The notes under the pieces were generated by a model. The model ran no database searches. It had not been told where the DNA came from and worked only from the letters and a program-made list of their open reading frames with translations. A DNA stretch of 64,000 nt from Dryas octopetala (lineage: Eukaryota; Streptophyta; Magnoliopsida; Rosales; Rosaceae), in contig OY992832.1 of assembly GCA_963921425.1 (NCBI GenBank), forward strand, positions 13,453,249 through 13,517,248, read 5' to 3'. The translations under genes and the position numbers were made by a program. Positions 51,222-62,172 of the stretch are shown here, piece by piece; the first letter of the stretch is position 1, and each line of letters starts with the position of its first letter.

Positions 51222-52915
51222 CAGTATCTGAGTCGTAGTTTGATCCTCTCAAGTATAGGTATGCATTTCTTGTGCCAAAATTCTCTATTTTGCTCTTAAA
51301 TTTTTATTGTATCATGACTTTCCTTTTTCTTTTCTTTTTTCTTAATTGTTTTGAATAGTTTTATATTTTCTTAAGTCAGAACTTGTATCTACATTGTGAA
51401 CTTTTCCTCCACCTCCACCTCCACCTCCCTCTCCCCTCAAACGTTGATGCCTTTTATGTTATTTCCCGCTGCTTTCATTTTCCACAATTTTCATGCAAAA
51501 TAGATGCTGCCTTGGTTCCATTTTTTTATTGGTAGCTTATGTAGAATGTGACCCGTGTCAATTGATTTTATATTTTGTAGTTTGTGAAGATGTCTGAGTC
51601 AACTGGGATTAGCTGACATGTTGAGGAGTTAGCGAGCTCATGGTGGGTGAAATCTGTGTGAAATGCAGTAGTCCAGGCTGCTGCTGCTCTCTACCCCATC
51701 CTCTCCAACAGCTTTTCTCATGTATGAACTTTGGGAGGATCGGAGATGATATGTGTAAGGTTAATGAGGTTTCTGGAGTCCTTTGAGGTCCTTGCAACTT
51801 TGTTTGTAGACCTCACAACTTTGTTTGTCTGCTTTGTGACACAACTCCTTTTAATTTCAAGGATGTGCTTGTTGCTAGTATGCAAATTTATTTATATGAC
51901 GCTTTGATAAATCTGGATGTTTATGTATGGATTGGTGGACAACCTAAAATCAATATGGTATGAAAAGGTAGTTTTTACCATAGTTTACCAGTTACCACTG
52001 CCCATATACTATTTTTGAATAGTTTTATTTCTCATGTCTGTGAAGCAGATCATTTGGACAATTTCATCTGAAACCAATTAATCTGTTGGTAAATTGTAAT
52101 GGTGGAATGTTTCAAACTTATACTTTTTTTTTGTTTTTTTCTTTTAAGTAGAGCATAGAAAGAAAAAATGAATTGATTTGGAGGCACAGCGATGAAAAGC
52201 CAATTGCTATTTGACTTTTGGATGCTTAATGAAGTTGACTAATTTGTATGGTAAAGGCTGAATGTTGTCTTCTTGAAAGCATGACATGGCATAATGGACA
52301 TGGGTATATGCCAAATGCATCTTTATCCTCAACTGATTGGATTTGGACCATTTGGTGTACATGCATTTTCTCAATCGATCAATATCACATATATCCAGTC
52401 CAAAAGTGACGTTGGAACGCTCTCTCTGCATTTTTTGCACAGAAACATTGTATATCATGCTCAAACTTCAAACCGACCTTGTGATGCCAGCAGGATAGAT
52501 AGGAATTTGTTGGTTAGCGAAGGGTTCCAATAAAAGTACTGAAAGAGTACAAATTTTATTTATCAAATAATTTGATGGTGTTTTATTTGTTTAAATTTGG
52601 ATTTATTTTGAATTCTATCTTTACCCAGTTTGAGTCAACTGACAATGGGTGTTTAGTGTCATACTGTGCCATATGGGGAATCTGCAATGCCATTGGAGTC
52701 CATGTGATGGGAGGTGTATGTCATTACATATTAATTTGAGCTGTCTACTAAAATAATAATCATGTTATAATAAGCCATGGTGATTAAGATTAATCTTATC
52801 CAGTTAACTTGAGACGGTATTAGGGTCAGTCCACCTTTAAATTCCTGGTAATGGGATGATATCATATCATATATAATACACCAAAAGTCCAACATTCTAG
52901 ATGCATACATGCGGA
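51222..52915. other. PHOS34-like 3' region and intergenic sequence
   Basis: Probably includes a spliced 3' UTR (donor-like GTATGC at 51259, then a T-rich acceptor region near 51580). A (CCTCCA)n stretch lies at 51409-51428. No further coding exon seen. Confidence 0.4.
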
Positions 52916-54547
52916 TAGGGGTCGGCAATGGGCCGGGCCGGGCTAGCCCGGCCCAAATTTTTTGGGTTCGGGCCGGGTCTGGGCTTGAATTATAGAAGCC
53001 TAATAGGGCTTTCGGGCCGGGCCGGGTCGGGCTTGGGCTTTAATACACAAGCCTAAGGCCCGCCCATCGGGCTTTGGCTTGCGGGCTTGGAGGGCCGGGC
53101 CGGGCTAGGCCCGAACGGGCGGCCCATTTTGGGCCCAAAGCCTATTTAGACACATATATATCATAAAAAAAAAAAAAGGATTTTGGCTATATTGTGATTT
53201 GAACATGAGACCTCACATAACAAGCTTCAACTCTCAACCAACTGAGCTGACTAGTTTATTTGTCAAGTTTGTGAATCATAACATATTTAATAGCTCTTTC
53301 GTTTATTTACTTCAATAAATTATTAATATGCTTATTAAGTTATTATATAATACTATTATGTTAGTAATAGTGTAATACCATAAATAATAAACTTTTAAAA
53401 TTATATACAACATTACAACTATAATAAAACATAAATGTACATATGTATTATTATATATTTTATTACATAATTTTATAAACAAACGATGCAATTGTGTTGT
53501 CAACGATCCAAACCGTTCAAATTTTAGTTCCTCACTCAAAGATAATTTGTGCAAAAAATTAGCTCAATCGGAGATGTAAAAGTGACATAATGGTGGTCAA
53601 ATTAATGAACGATCGTGGTTTTTCTAATGATCATCGAATGGGTAGATGAATTTCGATTTAGCCGATTTTTTGTACGGATGATCTTTGACTATGAACATAG
53701 AAAATGAACAGGTCAGATTGTTGAAATCACGTTGTGGTCTTCATAATTATGGAAACAATAAGGTTTCAACGGGAAAGTTATTAGAATTATACTCTTCAAG
53801 TGTATTTATATGTAGAAGCTCACATATCGATCTTGTTTTCAACGATCCGAACCGTTCAAGTTTTAGTTCTCCACTCAAAGAGAATTCTTGCAAAAAATTA
53901 GCTTAATCGAAGATGTAAAAGTGATTTTTCTAAATGTAACGGTGGTCGAATTAATGAACGATCGTGGTTTTTCTAATGATAATCGAATGGGTAGATAAAT
54001 TCCGATTTAACCGATTTTTTGTAAGGATGATCTTTGACTATGAAAATAGAAAATGAACGGTTCAGATCGTTGAATTAATGAAATGACGATTGTGGTTTAA
54101 TAACTTTAATTATACTTGTATTATAAAAGTTGTATATACACATATACATTTATATTTTATTATACTTGTAATGTTGTATATAATTTTAAAAGTTTATTAC
54201 TTTATTATTTATGGTATTATATAGTTTACACTATTACTATTTACTAACATTATAGTATTATATAATAACTTAATAAGCATATTAATAATTTATTATAATA
54301 AACAAACAAAAAACCTATTAAATATGTTATAATTTCCAAATTGGGCTTTGGGTCGGACTTTGGGCGGGCCTAAACGGGCCGGGCTTCGGGCGGCCCATGG
54401 GCTTCAAGGGGATGGCCCAAGCCCAACCCAAGAGACTTTCGGGCCGGGCCGGGCCGGCCCAATTTTCGGGCCAAATCGGGCTTCGGGCCTAATGGGCCGG
54501 GCGGGCTTCGGGTGGGCTTCGGGCCTTGGGCTTTTTGGTGAGGCCTA
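52916..54547. mobile_element. hAT-like non-autonomous transposon with GGGCCGGGC-rich ends
   Basis: The 8-bp repeat CATGCGGA flanks it exactly (52908-52915 and 54548-54555). The left end TAGGGGTCGGCAA and the right end, read inward as TAGGCCTCACCAA, agree at 9 of 13 positions, as expected for hAT inverted repeats. About 230 bp at each end is dense in GGGCCGGGCC and GGGCTT. Inside are an AT-rich inverted repeat (about 53300-53460 against 54120-54300) and a 210-220 bp direct duplication (53501-53710 and 53840-54060). No transposase frame. Length 1632 bp. Confidence 0.85.
53501..54060. repeat. Direct duplication inside the hAT-like element
   Basis: The 53501-53710 and 53840-54060 copies share CAACGATCC.AACCGTTCAA, AATTAATGAACGATCGTGG, TTTTTCTAATGAT and CGATTTTTTGTA.GGATGATC, with scattered substitutions and one insertion of about 12 bp. 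Confidence 0.85.
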
Positions 54548-54555
54548 CATGCGGA

Positions 54556-55363
54556 TATATGTGCTATATAGCAAGTAGCAGCTTTATATTCTTTGCAAGT
54601 CTGTATCATGCATGTTCCTCATAAGAATAAGATAGCAACTAGTGACAATTAAAAACAAAAATATATCTTCCAAAATTCCAAATTGACAAAAATGAAGAAG
54701 CAATTGAGTCAAAGGCTTAACCAACACAAACATAGACATAAACTTTTATATTTCGTCACCAAACAAACATATACGACAGTCTCTTCCTCAGTTCCCATAC
54801 AATTAGTAAACAATTAAAGTAGGGATTCATTTTCTAATCCAGCCCCACCCATACACTTAAATAGTTAAATGGGTGAGCCTATCTTAACCAGCAGCCACTA
54901 GATCTCAACTGCCACATTATTGATGCTAAAAAAAATAGAAAAAAGCCGTGGCCTTCATTCATTTCAAATAGTATTTCTTTATTCACACTTTATGTGCCAA
55001 TGGATTAAGCATTTACATTTAATATTCATAATTCATATTAAAAACATAATTTTTTTTTTTTTTGCCAAAATATAAAAAACATAATTAAATAAACATTCAT
55101 AGCAGTAAAGCCAATACACAGCAAAACTAAGGAATGTTATTCAATTACAAAATCCGAATATACAAACTAAATTTGATGCAATCTTAGATTTGCATTAAAA
55201 AAATTGAGGGGGTCAAATAAAATATGGTAGTGGTAGTGGACAACAACAACCTGAACAAGCTAGTAGCTACCTCAAGCCCTATTATGTATGGTTAGGAATA
55301 ATAAACATTAATTTAAACAAAAAAAAAAAAAAACTTGATTAGGAGAACGATGATCAACGGCTG
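54556..55363. other. Intergenic, BBX 3' flank
   Basis: AT-rich with no coding signal. It includes the presumed BBX 3' UTR (minus strand) and an A run at 55319-55333. Confidence 0.5.
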
Positions 55364-56196
55364 TTATTTGTCATCTCTGCTCAGTTTGCAAATCCCAAGG
55401 ATCGTAGCGGACGCATGATCACGGTCATTGATTGCTTCATTTTGGAGCCGACGGATTGAGCTCACGATCGCCGTTGATCTCGACTCCTCCGCTTCCCCAT
55501 CCTCTTCACCGACTAGTCTTGGCCGTTTCAACGGCCTCAATGAACCAAACGCCGCCGTTCCGTCGGATCTCACTTCGTCCTGTTTAATTTCAGAAATTTA
55601 ATTAATTTCTCAATTTTTGATCGCCAAAAGAAAAATTAAAAAAAATGAAGAAAAATACGCACATCAGAATCCACATCTGCATTATAATTATTCTCTCGCA
55701 TTCGCTTCGAAACCGAAAACTGCTCCTCGTCTTCGCTACTCGAACAGCTCACTGCAGGTGGTGGAGGCTGTGCCGCCGAATACGAACAACACGACCACGG
55801 AACCACCTGATTCTCATCCTCATCCTCATCCTCATCACCATCACCATCACCATCACCATCACCATCACCATCACCATCTTCTTCATCATCACCACCATCA
55901 CCATCAACATCATCATCTTCGTTGTCCGCTTCGCTTTCTCGAACCTCTTCCTGGCCAAGCTTATCTCCATGGCTGCGGACGCAACTCTCGCAGACGGACA
56001 CCGTGGGCGTGAGCTTGGGGCCGGAGCCTTTCCACGGCGTCGGCGACTGGCACACGTGGCAGAGGAGGCTCCTCGGGTGCTTAGCCACCAGAAAGTTGGC
56101 TCCGTGCACTTTCTCGTCGCAGTCCCAACACAAGCTCGCCTGGTCCGCCTCGCAGTGCATCCGAGCTCTCAGTCCACACAACTCGCACTCTCTCAT
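55364..56196 (-). CDS. BBX28: B-box zinc finger protein, BBX28/BBX29 type
   Basis: Two coding exons, 55663-56196 and 55364-55579, give 249 residues in phase. The start MRECELCGLRARMHCEAD opens a B-box with Cys/His pairs through CWDCDEKVHGANFLVAKHPR (about 4-44). A second, incomplete box follows: CHVCQSPTPWKGSGPKLTPT and CESC. An acidic stretch of alternating Gly-Asp and Glu-Asp (about 97-128) is encoded by a hexanucleotide repeat and is followed by ENQVVPWS, a motif I recall from BBX28. The C-terminal exon is basic, then Glu-rich. Plant relatives of this single-B-box class lack a CCT domain and act as nuclear regulators of light signalling and flowering, through HY5 and CO partners. That role is inferred. 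In Arabidopsis BBX28 lies beside PHOS34, as here. Confidence 0.9.
55808..55916. repeat. In-frame CATCAC/CATCCT hexanucleotide repeat in BBX coding sequence
   Basis: On the plus strand (CTCATC)n then (ACCATC)n then (CATCAC)n-like units. On the minus strand it encodes alternating Asp with Glu or Gly. Unit length keeps the frame, so repeat-number change would only lengthen or shorten the acidic tract. Confidence 0.9.
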
Positions 56197-56252
56197 TTCT
56201 CTCCGACCTCTCTCTCTCAGTTTGGCAGAACTGACGCAGTGTCGCTGAGTAT

Positions 56253-56259
56253 GATATAT
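56253..56259 (-). promoter_or_regulatory. Possible TATA box of the BBX gene
   Basis: Minus-strand ATATATC about 57 bp before the BBX ATG, which would leave a short leader of about 30 nt. Weak support. Confidence 0.3.
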
Positions 56260-56530
56260 GGGAGAGCGTGCAGCCTCACACTTTGATTATGTAAAATAAC
56301 CCTGGTTTTCCCAATTTAATTACGTGTTTTTTACCCGGTCTCTGAAGCTCAAAGAAGGGTATTTTCGTCATTCTACCACAAGTGAAAAAACTGGACAAAA
56401 TATCTTTACCAGTTCCTTCGAAGTTGTCAACTTCTTTTTTACGACTTCCCCGCCAGCCGGATGGGTATGATACTCTACGGTAAGGTCCACGTATTCTAAT
56501 CCAACCCCAACCAATCACATATACGAAATT

Positions 56531-56921
56531 CACGTGATTAGCACGTGACACTGCACTGTTGTCCCCGTGGCGAGAATTCGTTGGTTACGCGTTGGCGATA
56601 CAATGGATTCTCATACAGTGATCTTTGATGAATGGACTCTTTGACCAACAAAAAAACGAAGTTTGATTTTATGGAGTCGCGGCCCACCACTACAAGACTC
56701 GCATCGCCCACTGAGCGACACGTGTTGGGGCGTTTATGGAAGCAAAGCCTTGCGTGCCTCGAAGCATTTACAAGGCCCGCCTCCCTCCTCGCCAAGAGAG
56801 ATATTTTTTCTCGGATTCGGCGATGACGTGGCGTCCTCGACTGTAACCTGTGGGTGCCCCCCGGATTCCGAGTCCGTCCTACGTGGACAGTTCCTGGCCA
56901 CAAGAGAACATGGGCCACGTG
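56531..56921. promoter_or_regulatory. Cluster of four perfect G-boxes upstream of the BBX gene
   Basis: CACGTG occurs at 56531-56536, 56542-56547, 56719-56724 and 56916-56921, which is 335 to 725 bp upstream of the BBX start on the minus strand. Additional ACGT cores (for example TACGTGG near 56880) are nearby. In plants such sites bind bZIP (HY5, ABF) and bHLH (PIF, MYC) factors. Function is inferred. Confidence 0.55.
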
Positions 56922-57858
56922 ACGCGCACCTGGGTTTCGTCTGAGGATCTGGGCCCATCTGGCTTGGTAGGGGTGGACCCCACGGCCAAGATGATCATCC
57001 ATGCCTCCACTTTCGGCTACTTCTAATAAATGATAATTATTATTTAATTTACCTAATCTTTTTCACTTTTTTAAATTCGTTTATTTTTGTGGATGACATT
57101 ATTGGTGTATTTACCAAATTAAAAAATTGGAGAAAGAATATTGAAATAAATATTAGGGCCCAGAAGGTTATGGGCAGGGAAGGGCTGGGTCGTGGTGGTA
57201 GTGTTTACCACATATCTGGTTTTAAGCGTGACAATCGAGTCGTGTTGTTTTATTTTCTGTGATATATTATACATCATATATTACACATATATATATGAAT
57301 GGGTCCTATGTGGCATATGATTACATGATTACATGATTACATGATGAGATGGCAAGTTCACGTGGATGGGTCCTTTGTGGCACATGATTACATATGAGAA
57401 AATCTTTGTTGGCTGAGTTGGAGTTGTGGGGGAGGAGCAATTAGAATGGTGTAGTAGTAAACTGGTCAAAAAAAGAATAGTGTAGTAGTATTGGAATGTG
57501 TGGAAGAGAGTATTTGGTTTGTGGTGGAGGTGAACTGAAGATGAAGATATATGAGGTTCTCTGCATCAAGACAGAGGGTGCATGTTCCTTTGCTTTGAGC
57601 ATAAATCCAAGTATCCAACTCTCAAAGCACAGAGGGTGACGCCTACTGTGATGTTCAGTCAGGCCCACCCATTCCTTTTTTTTTTTATTAATCAATAACT
57701 CAGAAGATTTAAATTCCAAATAATCCAAAAAGGAAAAATTGAATGTTACTCTTGTAATTTGTATTAAGCCCCCAAAATAAAATCCATTCAACTTAATTTA
57801 TGATGATTTGTTTTTTCTTATTTCAAAATATACCATGTGTATAACTATAAGTATCTCC
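56922..57858. other. Intergenic region, no gene recognised
   Basis: Contains a three-unit ATTACATG repeat at about 57320-57342 and otherwise plain AT-rich sequence. Confidence 0.5.
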
Positions 57859-57866
57859 CTCATCAT

Positions 57867-59328
57867 TAGGAGTGTAAAGGAGCCAAGTTGAATCGAATTT
57901 CAAAATGTTCAAGCTCGGCAGCTCAAGCTTGGCTCAGCTCGGCTCAGCTCAATTCATTTGCAATACAAGCTAGAGTTTATACTTGACTTCAGCGAATAAT
58001 TATGAAACAAGAGCTTTGCGAACGAGCTAAGCTCAAACCAAACTCGAGTCGTCTCATAAAAAATACAAACATTTTGCGAGCTTTATGAGTCTAGTATACG
58101 AAAGCTCAAGATTAACTTGTTCTTCTAACGAGCCTATTATTTTGTTGGAAAAAAAATTTATTTATCCTCATGTTAGAATGATGTGGTATTTTTTGAATAA
58201 AGAAATATAGACAAAAGATGAGAAAAATAGAGAGAGAAGAGAAAGAGCCAATGAGAGAAGGTGAGAATACCATGTGGTATCATATGGGTGATATGTAAAT
58301 TCTTATCTTTTGTTATAACTCAACTCATTTTATTTTTTAGGGCAAACTATAAAGTTACTCTCCCAGATTTAGTGTCATTTTTAATTTCCTCTATAAAGTT
58401 TCAATTTTTTCAATATAATACATATACTTTTCAATTTATGTAAATATGCAAAAAAAAAAAAAAAAGACTCAATTAGCCCCACCACCCCCCACCTTCCCCA
58501 GCCTCGTCACATCCCCCCTCCCCACTTTTGTCGCCGACTCCCCCTCCTTCGGCAACGACCCTTCTCTCCCTCTGCGCCATCTCTCTGGCTCCCCCGTCGG
58601 CGACCACCACCATCCTCTCCTTTAAAGACCAGTCACAGGCCATTCTGCCAACTTTGGATTCAAATCGATCAGCAAACACCAAGAAATCAACGTTACACAC
58701 CACCATATACATTTTTCTATCTTTGGATTCTCCCCCATGAAAAAGATCCTTCATTCTTTTTTTTTCCTTCTCACTTATTTTTTTACGAGTAATGCAGGGA
58801 GTACACAAACTACACCATCATTACCCATTTGTTCATTGGCAGAAATACACAACAACAAACATGCCACGCACAAAAATAAAATATGAAGAAGATTAATTCA
58901 TAAGCCTTGATAATTAATTAAAGGAGAGAGAGAAAGCCAGAGAGAAAAAAAAAAAAAAAAGAGAGATAGGGCAGAGGGGAGAGAAGGGTCGTCGCCGGGG
59001 GAAGGGAGAGTCGACGGCAATGGTGGAGAAGGGGATGCGATGGGGTTGGGTGGGCGATGGGGCTAATTGGGTAATTTTATTTTATTTTTTTAGTTTTTTT
59101 GAAGTTTTGAAGTTTTCAGTTTGCACAATGACTTAAATTGAAAATTATACGTATCACATTGAAAAAAATTAAAACCTTAGGGAAGGAATTAAAAATGACA
59201 CTAAATTTAAGAGGGTAACTTTGTAATTAGCCCTATTTTTTACAAACGGAACTCAAACGAACTAAAAATGAATTAATGAATTAAATACAAGTCAAACTCG
59301 AACTGTATGAAGTCCATTTACAGCCTTA
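57867..59328. mobile_element. hAT-like non-autonomous element (host of a nested insertion)
   Basis: The 8-bp repeat CTCATCAT flanks it (57859-57866 and 59329-59336). The left end TAGGAGTGTAAAGG and the right end, read inward as TAAGGCTGTAAATGG, are similar inverted repeats. The outer part (about 57890-58140) is rich in AGCTCGGCTC and GAGCT motifs. The Mutator-like element at 58340-59233 sits inside. Without it the host would be about 560 bp. No transposase frame. Confidence 0.8.
58340..59233. mobile_element. Mutator-like non-autonomous element nested in the hAT-like element
   Basis: The exact 9-bp repeat TATTTTTTA flanks it (58331-58339 and 59234-59242). Inverted arms of about 110 bp begin GGGCAAACTATAAAGTTAC on the left and read GGGCTAATTACAAAGTTAC from the right end, continuing through TTTAGTGTCATTTTTAATT in both. 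The core (about 58475-58740 and 58960-59060) is GC-rich and low in complexity (CCACCACCCCCC, GTCGCCG). It might be captured sequence, but I do not recognise a source gene. Confidence 0.88.
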
Positions 59329-59336
59329 CTCATCAT

Positions 59337-60979
59337 TCTTTGTCCAAACCCTTCTTGTTTGACTAGCTCCAATAAACCCTATGAAAGGGTGGAGTCCAAT
59401 AGCGTAGATCCTCCAAAGGCCTAGTTTAAGTGGCCCAAAATATAAAGGTCTGTTATGTTCCTAACAAATCCCCAAAGGTGACCATTTAGCAAGAGCAAGT
59501 GTAAATTTGGAAAAATAAGTTATACTTATGAAAAAATAATGTCCAAAAGTCTTAATTGTGATTTTTCCTTTATCATGAAACCCTTCTTACGTACCTTTCA
59601 TGCATGCCCATATCAAAATTATTGAAAAAATTATATACATATATATACATACATTGTACGTAGAACTTAGTAGTACACTAGTTCTAGAGGTAATTTTTTA
59701 ACGTGAAAAAGATGTGTGACCTATATATGGGCTCATTAAATAGCTTGTATGGTAGTGAATAAATTAAGTGACGAGAAATGGAAGATGCAAGATGATGAGA
59801 CAAATTACACAACGGGATGATGCTCATCGTCTCGTGTCAAAAAGCGAAAGGAGGAAAGAGAGTGCGGACTTCCAGGAAATTAAGGGAACACACTCGATCT
59901 CGATCACGATCACATCGCCGAGCTACTGCATGCCAACCAAAATCACTAATATATTATCTCCTTCGATTGGGGAGCTATAGCTTCTTTCACAACCTTCTTT
60001 TTACCAACCATTTTTAGTTTCATGGACACTTTGATCTTCTCCTTCCAGGAAGTTGCATACATCAATCAACTAAGGTCTGCATATATATATTTTACCATAT
60101 GTGGCGTACGTGTGCGTAATTAAGAGTGATTTTTTTAATTTATTTATATTATAATAAGTGTATATTTATTAATATTATATTTTAAAAGTATAAATCACTC
60201 ATCCACTCATATTATCAACCACATGACCGTATTTCGGCCATATACAAATGTTTTTCTTTAAATACATTACAAACCTCTAATCATTTTAATTAAGAGTAAG
60301 TTTGAGAAAACATAAGATGTTTAATTATGTTTCAAAAACTATAAATCTAAATCACATATTCAATCAAAAGTTAATCTAATCAATAATTTGGATTCATAAT
60401 GTCACAGATTATATTAATTGCCCCTCCACAAATTATATATGTGCTAGCTCTACCAAAAATTACAAGCTAGTGTTTTTGATCGGGGTATCGAAATATGGCA
60501 AGAGTACTTAATTAAATATAAAAGAATGATGTACTTTTGGTCTTTTCCGAACATGAAAGTAATAGTTTCTGTTCTATGTATGGTTCAAAATATCTTCATA
60601 TATATAAAAAAAAAATTATATATTTTGAATTTTCCAACATTAGTTTCGATAAAGTACTCCTCATCCCTAAATTCTCAATTAATATATGTTTGGTGAATGT
60701 ATAAGGCCATGTAGAGTTCTAGACCAGTTTAATTGCTAAAGATTAGATAACCACCTAAAAGTTAATAGAGTTTGATTTTTCAGTAGAGATGATCGAACAT
60801 GGAACAATATATGAAGGTACGTCTTAATTTTTTAAAATCCAATTATTGACTAGTTAAACATTGCATTGATACAAATTGATGGAAGTTAATTATTAATCAA
60901 AGAAGAAACGTACATGAGCTGATGAAGAGAATTAAGAGACATGAATACATAATCATGATCGAATTGCAAATGATAAATC
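59337..60979. other. Intergenic region, no gene recognised
   Basis: AT-rich. A 27-bp segment at 60032-60058 (TGATCTTCTCCTTCCAGGAA..) is repeated with three mismatches at 61557-61583. 60790-60979 is the probable 3' UTR side of the calcium-binding gene. Confidence 0.5.
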
Positions 60980-61363
60980 CTACAATATCATCTGATCATT
61001 TACACGAACTGCATCAAAGTGGTGATGATGATCTTGATCCATCCAGAGGTGCTTAGACCCATCCATTAAACCGGGGCTTAACCTAAACATGAGAATGCAA
61101 AACTCCATCTGACTGAGAGCCCCATCTCCATCCAAATCACCTTCCATCAGCATCCACACCAGCTCCTCATCTCCCATGTCATGCAGGCCCAGCAGGAGAG
61201 TGCTCCTCTTCAAGCTCTCGAACGTGATGAGCCCCTTCTCCACATCCATCAGCAGACGAAACCCGTTGCAGATCTCCATGATGAACCCTTCCTCCCCCAT
61301 ACGCGCGATCATTGACGGGAAGTAGTCCACGAACTCAACTGAAGCATGTTCTAATGCGATCAT
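60980..61363 (-). CDS. Small calcium-binding protein, KIC/PBP1 (KRP) type, single EF-hand
   Basis: Intronless, 127 residues, the usual size of the plant KIC/PINOID-BINDING PROTEIN 1 group. The body LEHASVEFVDYFPSMIARMG through FRLLMDVEKGLITFESLKRS resembles that family. One complete EF-hand loop, DLDGDGALSQME (76-87), has Asp at loop positions 1, 3 and 5, Ser at 9 and Glu at 12. The first EF-like half is degenerate. The C-terminus has a Trp and a His run (HLWMDQDHHHHFD). Relatives bind calcium and act as sensors for KCBP kinesin (KIC) or the PINOID kinase (PBP1) in the cytosol; which partner applies here cannot be told. In Arabidopsis the relatives At4g27280 and At5g54490 lie beside BBX28 and BBX29, matching the order here. 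Confidence 0.9.
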   Translation of the reverse strand: MIALEHASVEFVDYFPSMIARMGEEGFIMEICNGFRLLMDVEKGLITFESLKRSTLLLGLHDMGDEELVWMLMEGDLDGDGALSQMEFCILMFRLSPGLMDGSKHLWMDQDHHHHFDAVRVNDQMIL

Positions 61364-61466
61364 GATTGAAAACGAGCTAACTGCTTCGAAAAATATTTTG
61401 AGATATTGGTGAGAATTCGAGAGCTAGAGGGGGGTATTTAATGAGCAAGCGAGAAGAGGGCGTGCA

Positions 61467-61474
61467 CTTATAAA
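61467..61474 (-). promoter_or_regulatory. Probable TATA box of the calcium-binding gene
   Basis: Minus-strand TTTATAAG about 104 bp before the ATG at 61363, leaving a leader of about 70 nt. Confidence 0.5.
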
Positions 61475-61803
61475 TTTTGATTGGGGACTTTCTTGCAAGG
61501 TCTGAAGGCTTTAACTGTTAGCAACGGCTTCTTCCTTTTTCTCATTGGTTCTGTGATGAGCTTCTCCTTCCTGGAAGCTGCATTGGAATCGATCTCAAGG
61601 ATCTTGTGCGCGGATATCAACTTTAGCTAGCTACCTCTCATCTGTTTATTTGGAGAGGAAATTACAGATTAACCTTACTCAATTTTCATGCTTTGTTTTG
61701 TTTTCTTCACTAATGACAACCTACCGTACGTACGTCGCGTTTCGCACTTTCTTTTTTTCATTTATTTAATTTATGATGTAGGTAACACGTTATGGATTAT
61801 ATA
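61475..61803. other. Upstream flank of the calcium-binding gene
   Basis: Presumed promoter. Holds the second copy (61557-61583) of a 27-bp repeat also found at 60032-60058, and a (TACG)n-like CGTACGTACGTCGCG at 61723-61739. No coding signal. Confidence 0.4.
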
Positions 61804-61811
61804 TTAAAATA

Positions 61812-62172
61812 AGGACAATACTTGGGTCACCCTCAAGTGTGACTTCCATATATGCCAGTGCATATTCATGATTAGAATCGATATCACTTATTAAAGATAA
61901 TCTATGCAAACAATCAAATTGCTCGAAAATCGTTTTGTTATATAACTGTTATCGAATAACTAAAATAAATGGACAATTTGTATTTAAAGAGTAATTTTTT
62001 AATCAACCGTCTATTTATTCTATTTATTCGATAATAGTTTATAACTAAACGATTTTCAATTGAGTTGATCTTTTGTAGAGATAATCTTATCTAAAAAATA
62101 AATGATTCCGATTCTAAGTATGCACTGCTGAACAAAATTTTTTGAGAGGTGGGGTGACCTAATCATTGTCCT
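61812..62172. mobile_element. MITE with AGGACAAT inverted ends
   Basis: The left end AGGACAATACTTGGGTCACC and the right end, read inward as AGGACAATGATTAGGTCACC, match at 17 of 20 positions. The 7-bp repeat TAAAATA (or 8-bp TTAAAATA with a one-base shift) flanks it at 61805-61811 and 62173-62179. About 361 bp, no coding capacity. hAT or Mutator origin cannot be decided. Confidence 0.7.

Noticed and set aside
55645-56286. Plus-strand open frames with His or Ile-Thr runs across the BBX locus
   Set aside because: They are shadows of the hexanucleotide repeat and B-box exon, which is clearly coding on the minus strand.
56538-57002. Minus-strand open frame of 154 codons upstream of BBX
   Set aside because: Arg/His-rich, with no recognisable domain. 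It overlaps the G-box promoter region and lacks codon-level support.
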